The translations under genes were made by a program, and so were the position numbers. 14,211 nt of DNA from Bacteroidales bacterium UBA1711 (GTDB lineage Bacteria > Bacteroidota > Bacteroidia > Bacteroidales > P3). Shown piece by piece: positions 1-8,000 of the stretch. The stretch lies in NCBI GenBank assembly GCA_002317325.1, contig DCJB01000052.1:1-14211 (forward strand). Reading direction: 5' to 3'. Each line of letters starts with the position of its first letter. Within the stretch, counting starts at the first letter, position 1. Below the pieces are notes generated by a model. The model did no database searches, had not been told where the DNA came from, and saw nothing but the letters and a program-made list of their open reading frames with translations.

Positions 1-1
1 A

Positions 2-200
2 ATGGCACAGATTAAGGACATCATCGAGGTGGAGCGCCAGCGCGAGACCCGCGAGCAGTGGCTCACGATACACCTGTTTCGCGAAGGGAGCTTCTTCCGC
101 GCATACGAGTGGAGCGCGTGGCTGTGCGTGCTGCATGCGAGCGACAAGCTGAAGGTGTCGCACAAGCAGTCGAGGAAGGAGGACTTCTCGTTCTGCTTCC
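2..200 (+). pseudogene. Truncated N-terminus of a MutS-like (MSL) DGR accessory-type protein
   Basis: The reading frame opens with an ATG at the window edge and encodes about 66 residues including IEVERQRETREQW and LFREGSFFRAYEWSAWL. From memory this resembles the N-terminus of a Bacteroidetes family weakly related to the MutS mismatch-recognition domain. Members are found beside the reverse transcriptase and C-type-lectin/FGE-fold variable protein of diversity-generating retroelements (the MSL accessory). Intact members are much longer. Here the frame passes near position 190-205 into transposase-like residues (STNTAIGFLEA) and ends at a TAA at 236-238, so the gene is a fragment. The exact junction cannot be placed without an intact relative. 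No reverse transcriptase or template/variable repeat is visible in the window. Assignment to the MSL family is by recall of motifs and is moderately sure; truncation is well supported. Confidence 0.55.
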
Positions 201-618
201 TCTCCACCAATACCGCCATAGGATTTCTTGAAGCGTAAGAAATCTATTCCATGAGGCGGAGCATCGAAGTGTGCTTCTCGGAGATGAGAGGAATCCCGGG
301 TTTCGGGAAAAGGCCGGGAGGGACTATACCGAACAGATTGCCAGCATTTCCATCGCAATCATCCAATACAATCTGCTGGGCCTTGTGAAGCGATACGAAT
401 CATAAGAAGCCATAGGCGCCCTGTTTGAAAGGATGGCTGACCGGGCTACAGATATGACTATCGTGGACAAGATTCGGTTCTTCGTCCTCGGGGTCGTTTC
501 TGAAAAGGCCGAACAAATATCAGCCGACCAAGACGAGTTGATGAAGTCTGCCAACGGCGGCAGCCACCATGTGGAACTATTGTTTGCACCATTCCTTGCG
601 GTCCCCCAGCCGGCCTAA
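200..618 (+). pseudogene. Degenerate IS4-family transposase, C-terminal remnant
   Basis: Joining two frames gives a recognisable IS4-type C-terminus: FLEA-stop-EIYSMRRSIEVCFSEMRG, then AGRDYTEQIASISIAIIQYN, then LVKRYES-stop-EAIGALFERM. The IS4 signature Y(2)R(3)E(6)K is readable, with Y at 245, R at 254, the catalytic E at 266, and R in place of K at 287. There are three lesions. A TAA at 236 and a TAA at 403 both sit where a tyrosine codon is expected (TAC to TAA), and a frameshift near 310-316 moves the frame from phase 2 to phase 1. The N-terminal two-thirds, including the first two catalytic aspartates, is absent, and no terminal inverted repeats were recognised. The element is dead. It appears to have replaced the rest of the MSL-like gene upstream. 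The family call is firm; the left boundary is approximate. Confidence 0.75.
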
Positions 619-683
619 AGCCAAATGCTAAAGTAGAATAACGACAAGTTCATCGGGGGATGGGGTCCTTGATTCAAAATGCT

Positions 684-704
684 GGGTCGCGGGGGACACG
701 ACCC
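684..704 (-). terminator. Possible terminator hairpin downstream of the Fic gene
   Basis: GGGTCG (684-689) and CGACCC (699-704) form a perfect 6-bp GC-rich inverted repeat around a 9-base loop. Read on the minus strand it lies about 37 bases past the Fic stop codon and is followed by AGCATTTTG, a short T-rich stretch. The stem is short and the T tract poor, so it may be only a weak terminator or a relic of the decayed insertion sequence. The rest of 619-740 holds no gene I can support. Confidence 0.3.
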
Positions 705-740
705 TCCCTTGGGCACTTTGCTCAACGCTCTGATGAGCCG

Positions 741-1844
741 TCATTCGCAGAGCTCGTAATGGGTGCTGCGGCCTCCTTTGCTTGTGCTGCGGAGTATTCC
801 TTTGGCTATCAGGTCGTTGATGTCTCGGCTTGCGGTATCTTGCGAGCAGTGGTTAATCTTGTACCATTTGGATGAGTTCAATTTCCCGTCGAAGCCGTCA
901 AAAAGCATATTCAGCACTTTGCGCTGGCGTTCGTTGAGTGGGGTGTTGCGGTGTTTGTCGTAGAAGCGGGTTTTGCGTACCACCCCTTCGGTTTTAGAGA
1001 GCGACGATGCGATGGCATCTTTCAGCGTGATGAGAAACCACTCAACCCACTTCGTAACATCGATTCCGCCCTTCTGCGCCGATTCGAGTTTCTCGTAGTA
1101 CTCCTTCCTGTGACTGAGTATTGCTGACGACAAGCTGTAGAATCTCTTTTCGGTTTTGTCTGCCCTTGAGAGCAGCATTTCCGTGACCGTACGGCAAATC
1201 CTGCCATTCCCGTCATCGAAAGGATGTACCGTCACGAACCATAGATGCGCTACTGCTGCCTTTACGAGCGGATCCATGTCAAGCGCATCGTCATCCACCC
1301 AAGCCATAAAGTCGCCCATCATCTTAGGCACAACGCTACTCGGAGGGGCCTCGAAATGGACTTTCAGATGGCCGAAAGCCCCTGATACGACCTGCATTGG
1401 CTCATAGCCAACTCTCCATCCTGCAACGGTTATCTTGTAGGGGCCGCTGTATCCGGTTGGGAACAGCGCCGCATGCCAGCCAAACAGACGCTCGTCACTC
1501 AGTCTTGCCGAATAATTCTGAGTTGCATCCAGCATTACCTGAACGACGCCCTCTATATGGTGGTCTTTCATTGGCAGACCGTCATACTCCAAGCCTAACT
1601 GGCGGGCGACAGAGGACCTTACGCTGTCTCGGTTCAACTGCTCACCCTCAATCTCTGACGAATGGATAATCTCTTGAGTCAGCGTGTCGAGCATCGAGTC
1701 ATTCTGTTCCTTCATTCCGAGCATAGCCAATCTGCCCGAGAGTTGCCCTCTCAGCATATTAACTTCGGCAAGCAAGCCACCCATACGGGCGTCGTTCCAC
1801 ACCATTTGGGGCCATTTGCTGTTTTGCCACAGGTACGTTTGCAT
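741..1844 (-). CDS. Fic family protein (DUF4172-Fic-winged helix), probable AMP-transferase
   Basis: Fic enzymes transfer AMP (AMPylation) from ATP to hydroxyl side chains of target proteins. Numbering from the preferred ATG at 1844 gives 367 residues. The N-terminal DUF4172-like segment begins YLWQNSKWPQMVW. The inhibitory motif (S/T)xxxE(G/N) appears as SSEIEG at 62-67, N-terminal to the core, so this is a class II, self-inhibited Fic protein. The active-site motif HPFDDGNGRICR at 207-218 matches HxFx(D/E)GNGRxxR with no lost residue. A basic C-terminal winged helix (about 300-367) suggests DNA binding. An in-frame ATG at 1901 would add 19 residues (MRRITRIIYA...), but those codons are the operator-like repeats and the likely transcription start is near 1910. 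I therefore favour 1844. The gene stands alone, divergent from the glucan operon and lower in GC than it. Its targets are unknown. Confidence 0.88.
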   Translation of the reverse strand: MQTYLWQNSKWPQMVWNDARMGGLLAEVNMLRGQLSGRLAMLGMKEQNDSMLDTLTQEIIHSSEIEGEQLNRDSVRSSVARQLGLEYDGLPMKDHHIEGVVQVMLDATQNYSARLSDERLFGWHAALFPTGYSGPYKITVAGWRVGYEPMQVVSGAFGHLKVHFEAPPSSVVPKMMGDFMAWVDDDALDMDPLVKAAVAHLWFVTVHPFDDGNGRICRTVTEMLLSRADKTEKRFYSLSSAILSHRKEYYEKLESAQKGGIDVTKWVEWFLITLKDAIASSLSKTEGVVRKTRFYDKHRNTPLNERQRKVLNMLFDGFDGKLNSSKWYKINHCSQDTASRDINDLIAKGILRSTSKGGRSTHYELCE

Positions 1845-1855
1845 AATACAACTCT

Positions 1856-1915
1856 TTATTCTCCGCTTTTTTGCGTAGATTATGCGGGTTATTCTCCGCA
1901 TATCTGGTTATGCGG
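1856..1915 (-). promoter_or_regulatory. Operator-like repeats in the Fic leader
   Basis: On the plus strand TATGCGG occurs at 1881-1887 and 1909-1915 with its inverse CCGCATA at 1896-1902, giving two overlapping inverted repeats. In addition TTATTCTCCGC is repeated exactly at 1856-1866 and 1889-1899, 33 bases apart (about three helical turns). The repeats abut the -7 box and cover the expected transcription start and leader of the Fic gene. That placement, with the winged helix on the Fic protein itself, suggests autorepression. This is inference; the repeats themselves are directly visible. Confidence 0.6.
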
Positions 1916-1923
1916 CAAAGATA
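1916..1923 (-). promoter_or_regulatory. Bacteroidetes-type -7 box of the Fic gene
   Basis: TATCTTTG on the minus strand matches the Bacteroidetes primary sigma factor -7 consensus TAnnTTTG exactly. It lies about 72 bases upstream of the preferred ATG at 1844. I see no convincing TTTG -33 element at the usual 19-21 base spacing, which would fit a promoter of moderate strength or one helped by a regulator. Confidence 0.65.
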
Positions 1924-1982
1924 CGACTTTTTTCTGAGACAGCAGAAGTATTGCCGAAAACGGATGAAGTCCCCCCTACCCG

Positions 1983-2010
1983 AATTAAGAGTTAAGAATT
2001 AAGAATTAAG
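1983..2010. repeat. 7-bp tandem repeat, four units
   Basis: Four head-to-tail heptamers are visible: AATTAAG, AGTTAAG, AATTAAG, AATTAAG, followed by a partial AGTTG. Short AT-rich repeats of this type are common in Bacteroidales intergenic DNA. This one forms the loop of the surrounding inverted repeat and lies 33 bases upstream of the glucan-synthase -33 element. Copy-number change by slippage is possible. Confidence 0.8.
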
Positions 2011-2022
2011 AGTTGTTGCTTC

Positions 2023-2032
2023 GGGGGGGGGG
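2023..2032 (+). repeat. Poly-G tract (G10) upstream of the glucan-synthase promoter
   Basis: Ten consecutive G residues end 10 bases before the -33 element of the downstream promoter. Runs of this length are prone to slipped-strand mispairing and, in other bacteria, tracts placed in or near promoters phase-vary expression by altering spacing. Here the tract lies upstream of the -33 element rather than between the boxes, so any effect would act through upstream contacts. Confidence 0.85.
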
Positions 2033-2042
2033 TGAAAAAGTG

Positions 2043-2074
2043 TTTTGCAATCTCGTATTTTATTAGTATCTTTG
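2043..2074 (+). promoter_or_regulatory. Canonical Bacteroidetes promoter of the glucan-synthase operon
   Basis: The -33 element TTTTG (2043-2047) and the -7 box TATCTTTG (2067-2074) are separated by 19 bases, matching the Bacteroidetes consensus TTTG-N19-21-TAnnTTTG. Transcription should start near 2080, leaving a leader of under 20 bases before the ATG at 2098. The leader is A-rich (GTAAAAAATAAA) with no Shine-Dalgarno, as is usual in this phylum. Confidence 0.85.
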
Positions 2075-2097
2075 CGGGGTAAAAAATAAACGCCGCC

Positions 2098-5000
2098 ATG
2101 TCTTCAAAGAGTACTTATCGCACGTTCCAAGAGGACGTTAGGACAGTTACACGCTATTATCTGCTGCTGGTAGAGGAGACCAAATCGCAGCGGTTGGTGG
2201 GAAGCACCAACGAGTGGGTGCTGGACAACTACTACATGATTAGCGAGCAGGAGAAGGTGTTGAAGGCTGACTTGACCAGCAAGATGTTTCGCCGCATAGA
2301 CCGCCGCGAGGCTGCGAGTGCGGAGCGGACGCTGGCCGACATCTTCGACCGCTGCCACTATCAGGTGGATAAGGACTTGTTGTTCGACCACTTGGTGCGC
2401 GTGCAGCGCGAGAGCGGCGAGTACTATCCCTATCCCGTGGTGCTGGCGCTGCTGCCGTTGGCCAAGTGCCGGCTCATCGGGGCGTTGGCGGGGCTGTGCC
2501 GCCGAATGGAGGCCGCGGGCGCCTATCACTACAACCCCACCGACAAGTCGGGCGCCGACGCTGCGAAGCTGAACGAGGCGGCGCAAGACAACCTGTTGAT
2601 GATGAATATCTTCAACTCGCTGAAGCGGCTTTCCAAGGTGCCCGTGGCGCAGTTGATAGACCGTGTGAGTTTTTCGGAGAAAGTGCTGAAGGCGGAGAAG
2701 GCGGGTATGTACGACGAGATGTATGACCGCACGAAAGACGACTATAGGGCGCAGATAGTGCGGATGTCGAAGCGGAAGGGTCTGAAAGAGTACGACTATG
2801 TGAAGCAGCTGGTTGCGGCGGCCGACGAAGGTCGGGTTGGCCTTGGAGCGTCAGCGGTGCCGGGGTGCGAGGCGGCGCACGTAGGGTGGCTGCTTTTTCC
2901 GCCCAAGCGGTGGGAGGCGCGGTCGCGGGCATACGTGTGCATAGTTGTCGCGGCCACGCTGCTGCTGGCCGGGCTTTTTGCCCGGTATGTGTCGGAGTGC
3001 TGGGGCTGGTGGGCGGCGGTGTGCTGGCTGCTGATGGCGGTGCCGATGAGCCAGCTGGTCATCGACCTGTTCAACCAGGTGCTGTTTCGCATCCACAAGC
3101 CGGTGAACACCTACAAACTCAAGTTCAAGGACGGCATCATCCCCGAGCGGTACGCCACCATGGTCATCATGCCGACGCTGCTGAAGAGCGGGCGTCGAGC
3201 GGTAGAGCTGCTCGAACAGCTGGAGCTCTACTACCTGTCCAACCTCAACCGAGCTTCGGAGGGGCAGCGTTTTGAGACCCGCCGCCAGAACCTCTACTAT
3301 ACGCTGGTGGGAGACGCGGCATCGGGTCCGTCGGCCGACCTGCCGTGGGACGACGAGGTGGCGGCTGCGGGGCTGGCCAAGGTGGAGGAGCTGAACGCCA
3401 AGTATGGCGCCCCCATCTTCAACTTTGTCTATCGCCGCCGCGCCTGGAGCGAGGGCGAGGGTTGCTGGTTGGGCTTTGAGCGCAAGCGTGGGGCCATTCT
3501 GCATTTCAACGACCTGCTGCTCGGCGCCGACACCGAGGAGGAGCGGCGGGTCCGCTTCCGCTGCGAGACGGTGAGCCGTTGGCGGCAGCAGGTGTCCACC
3601 CCCATCACCTTCGTCATCACCCTCGACACCGACACCCAGCTGGTGCTCTATTCGGCGCAGAAGCTCATCGGCGCCATGGCGCACCCGCTGAACCGCGCCC
3701 GGCTGTCTCGGGACGGCCGCAGGGTGGCGGGCGGATACGGCATAATGCAGCCCCGCGTCAATGTGGACGTAGAGGTGACCAACAAGTCGCGCTACGCGCA
3801 GCTCTTTGCGGGCTTAGGCGGCTTGGATGTATATACCACCGCCAGTTTCGAGCTGTATCAGGACATCTTCAACGAGGGCAGTTTCTGCGGCAAGGGCATA
3901 TACGATCTGGCCGTGTTCCAGCGGGTGCTGAAGGGGGCGTTTCCGCAGAACCTGATACTGAGCCACGACCTGATAGAGGGCTGCCACATACGCTGCGGCT
4001 TGATAAATGACGTGGAGCTGTTTGACGACAACCCGGGCAACTACATAGACGATGCCAAGCGGCACCACCGCTGGGCGCGCGGCGACTGGCAGATAGCGGG
4101 CTGGCTGCTGCCGCGGGTGCGCAACGAGCGTGGCGAGCGGGTGAAGAACCAGGTGAACACCATCGGCCGCTGGAAGATATTCGACAACCTGCGGCGGAGC
4201 GTGCTGAGCCTCTCGCTGCTTCTGGCGCTGTTTTTCGGCTACGCCGGGGCGGCGTCCGCCGAGGCGGCCAGTCCCGCGTGGTTTGTGCTGGCCGTGATGG
4301 TGGTGGTGGCCTGCCCCATCTTCTTCTTCCTCGTGGGCCAGCTGCGGCTGCGCGACCCCTTCGCCAAGCGCTACCGCTACTACATGACCCTGCTGCGGGG
4401 CATGGGGGTGGTGGTGTGGCGTTCGGTGGTGCAGTTCGCCCTCCTGCCCAAAGAGGCGTGGATGTACACCGATGCCGCCGTCCGCAGCTGCTACCGCATG
4501 GCTATCTCGCACCGCAACCTGCTCAACTGGATTCCGAGCGACGAGGCGGCCAAGAGCACCCGCGGCACCATGGGCGACTATCTGCGCAAGTTCTGGTTCA
4601 ACTATGTGTGCGCCGTGGTGCTGCTGGCGCTGGCGTGGATGGCGAGGCCGCTGTGCGGGGGCTGGGCGCTGGCTGCCGCGACCCTGTTCACCGCCGCCGC
4701 GTGGGCGGCGGCGCCGCTGCTGATGTACCGCATAGGCAAGCCCTTTGCCAAGGAGAAGAACGCCCTCACCCCCGCCGAGCGCGAGGAGGTGAGGCGCTGG
4801 GCCGCCGACACGTGGCGCTATTTCGACTCGCTGCTCACGCCCGAGCGCAACTACCTCATACCCGACAACTACCAGCTCAACCGCGATGTGAAGGCCGACT
4901 ACAAGACATCGCCCACCAACATAGGCTACTCGCTCACCGCCGTGATAGGTGCGGCCGAACTGGGACTCATCACCCACCGCGAGGCGGCGGAGCGCCTCGG

Positions 5001-8000
5001 CCGCATCCTTGCCACCGTGGAGCGGTTGGAGAAGTGGAACGGGCACCTCTTCAACTGGTATCGGTTAGACAACCTTGCCGTGCTTCCCAACTTCTTCATA
5101 TCCACCTGCGACAGCGGCAACTTCGCGGCCTGCCTCTATGTGGTGCGGGGCTATCTGGCCGCCCACCCCGCCGAAGACCCCGAGGGACGGCTGTCCGCTA
5201 CAGCCGCCCGGCTGATAGACCAGACCGACTTCTCGAAGCTGTACAACCCCGAGCTGGACGTGTTCAGCATCGGCTACGACACAGGCGCCCACGCCCTGCT
5301 GCCCTACCACTACAACAACTTCGCCTCCGAGGCGCGGCTCACCAGCTTTATGGCCATAGCCCAGGGCGACGCGCCCTACAAGCACTGGTTCTGCTTGGAC
5401 AAGACCTTGGTGCAGTATCGGGGCTACAAGGGGGTGGCCAGCTGGTACGGCACCCTGTTCGAGTACTTTATGCCGCTCATCTTCCTGCCCACCTACCGCC
5501 ACACGCTGATGGACGAGACCTACAGTTTCGCCATACGCGCCCAGCGTCAGTTCATAGCCGCGGCGGCGGGCGGGAGGCGGCTGCCGTGGGGCATATCCGA
5601 GACCGCCTACAACGAGCTGGACGACGCGCAGAACTACAAGTACCACGCTTTCGGGGTTCCCTACCTCAAGTTCCAGAACACCACGCCCGACCGCATAGTC
5701 ATATCGCCCTACAGCTCGCTGATGGCCATCGGCACAGCCCCCCGCGCCGTGTATGAGAACATGAAGCTCTTCGGCCCCTTAGAAATGTACGACGACATGG
5801 GTTTCTTCGAGTCCTACGACGAGGAGGACCACACCCACGTATGCGCCCACTACGCCCACCATCAGGGCATGATATTGGCCAGCCTGACCAACTATCTGTG
5901 CGGCCAGTGCCTGCAGCGCTACTTCATGGCGGCGCCCGTCATGCGGTCGATGGAGACCCTCCTGAAAGAGAAGGCGCAGGTGAAGCCATACATAGACCTG
6001 AAAGTGACGCGTTTCAAGCGCTACCGCTACTCGAAAGTGCAGACGGAGAGCGACGCGCGCCAGTATGAGGGGGTGGCCGCCGTGCCCGAGATAGGCTTGT
6101 TGAGCAACGGGCAGTACACCGTGCTGCTCAACGACCGCGGGTCGGGTTTTTCGCGCTACCGCGACGTGCTGGTGAACCGCTACCGCAAAATCAGTTCCGA
6201 CCACTACGGCACCTACCTCTTTGTGGCCAATATGCAGAACGACCGCCTGTGGAGCAGCACGTACGCCCCCTTGGACGCGCTGCCCGAGAAGTACCGTGTC
6301 ACCTTCGCCTCCGACAAGGTGAAGTACCTGCGCGTCGATGAGGGCATAGAGACCCTCACCGAGGCGGTGGTGGTGAAAGACTGCAATGCCGAGATTCGCC
6401 GCTACACCTTTGCCAACGGCACCACCCGAGCGGTGGATCTGGAGCTGACCAGCTATGCCGAGGTGACACTGGCCACCGCCGCCGAGGACGAGAACCACCG
6501 CGTGTTCAACAGCATGAACATACAGAGCGAATATGTGGCGGAGCAGGGGGCGCTGGTGCTGCGCAAGCCCGTGCAGGGGGCGCGCGACTACAGCCACTAT
6601 GTGCTGCACAAGCTGTTTGCCGCCCCGGGCGAGAGCCGCATGGAGCGGCCGGAGTATGAGACCTCGCGGCTCAAGTTCCTCGGGCGAGGACGGAGCCTGC
6701 AGCACGCCGCCGTGCTGGAGGGCCGCCGGACCCTGTCCAACACGGTGGGCACCCCCCTCGACCCCATCATGAGCATGAGGGAGCGGGTGCGGGTAGCGCC
6801 GGGCAAGTCGGCGAGCGTCTATCTGCTCACCGTCTTCGGGAAGTCGCGCGAGCAACTGTTGGAGGCTGCGGCGCAGTATGCCGACCCTGTCGATATTGCC
6901 AATGCCTTTGAGACCGCAAGCGTCTTCAACAATATGCGCACCGACCTCTCGCTCCTCAAAGGGGCGCAGATGAGGCTGTACAACAACATATCCAAGTACC
7001 TGCTGCAGACCGCGGTCCTCGGCAACGGCCGACAGGCCGTCTTGGCCAAGAACACCCTCTCGCAGGCCGCCCTGTGGCGGTGGGGCATATCGGGCGACAT
7101 AGCCATTCTGCTGCTCGAGATAGACGACGTGGGGCGGAGCGGCTTTGCCAAGGAGATAATGCGGGCATACGAGTACTATAAAGTTCGCGGGCTGATACTG
7201 GACGTGGTGTTTGTGAACGACGCGCCCGAGAGCCAGCGCGAGGGGCTGAACCACTTCATCCGCACCTTGGCCGACACCGAGCACCTGTGGGTGTCGCACG
7301 AGGGCGGCGGCCGGGTGTATATACTCAACGGCGACGAGGTGTCGGACGCGGAGCGCACCCTTCTGCGCACCGTGGCGCGCCTCACCTTCAACACGCGCGA
7401 CGGCCTCACCCTGCAGCAGCAGATTGACCGACTCGAGGCCGAGAACCTCCACTATCAGGACAAGGTGGAGTATCCGGTGCTGCGGCCCGTTGGCAAGCCA
7501 AATCTGTGGAGTCCGCTGGAGTTCTACAACCAGTATGGCGGCTTCGACTGCGACGGGAGCGAGTATGTGGTGACCAACACCAACACCCCCATGCCGTGGG
7601 TCAACGTGATTGCCAATCCCCGCTTCGGCTGCGTGGTGAGTTCCACCATGGCGGGGTTCACCTTCGCCTTCAACGCACAGCAGTACAAGCTGACGGGCTG
7701 GAGCAACGACATAGTGCGCGACAACGCCTCGGAAATGCTCCTCATCAACCGCTGCCAGTTTGTGCCAGCCACGGCCCGCCACGGGCAGGGTTTCAGCACC
7801 TTCGGGGCCGAGTATGAGGAAATGCGGGTGCAAGTGAGGGTGTTCGTGGCCGCCGAGCGGTTAGAGAAGTACTACGAGATAGACATCGAGAACCGCATCG
7901 ACCGCCCGTTGGAGGTGCGGTTGGACATGGTCTATAAGCTGGTTTTGGGCATGAGCGAGGAGAAGACCTCGCGCTTCCTCTACAGCCGTTGGGACGAGGA

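Larger units (their letters stand above)
1971..2032. repeat. Imperfect long inverted repeat in the divergent intergenic region
   Basis: CCCCCC-TA-CCCGAA (1971-1984) faces TTCGGG followed by seven more G (2020-2032). The pairing is six bases (CCCGAA with TTCGGG), then a two-base mismatch, then about five C-G pairs, enclosing the tandem-repeat loop. It sits between the Fic and glucan-synthase promoters and could act as a bidirectional insulator or extrude as a hairpin. No function is shown by the sequence. Confidence 0.45.

Noticed and set aside
1845..1901. Upstream start giving a 386-residue Fic protein
   Set aside because: The extra 19 residues are translated operator-like repeats, and the start would lie about 9 bases from the predicted transcription start; family similarity begins at YLWQ just after the ATG at 1844.
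4278..5756. 492-residue alternative plus-strand frame inside the glucan synthase
   Set aside because: Arg/Ala/Gly-rich translation typical of an out-of-frame GC-rich gene; the true frame carries membrane segments and conserved motifs over the same bases.
5779..7833. 684-residue open frame on the minus strand inside the glucan synthase
   Set aside because: It is a shadow of the GC-rich plus-strand gene: low-complexity His/Val/Gly/Arg-rich translation, no recognisable domain, no promoter, while the plus strand has conserved GH94 and cyclisation motifs throughout.
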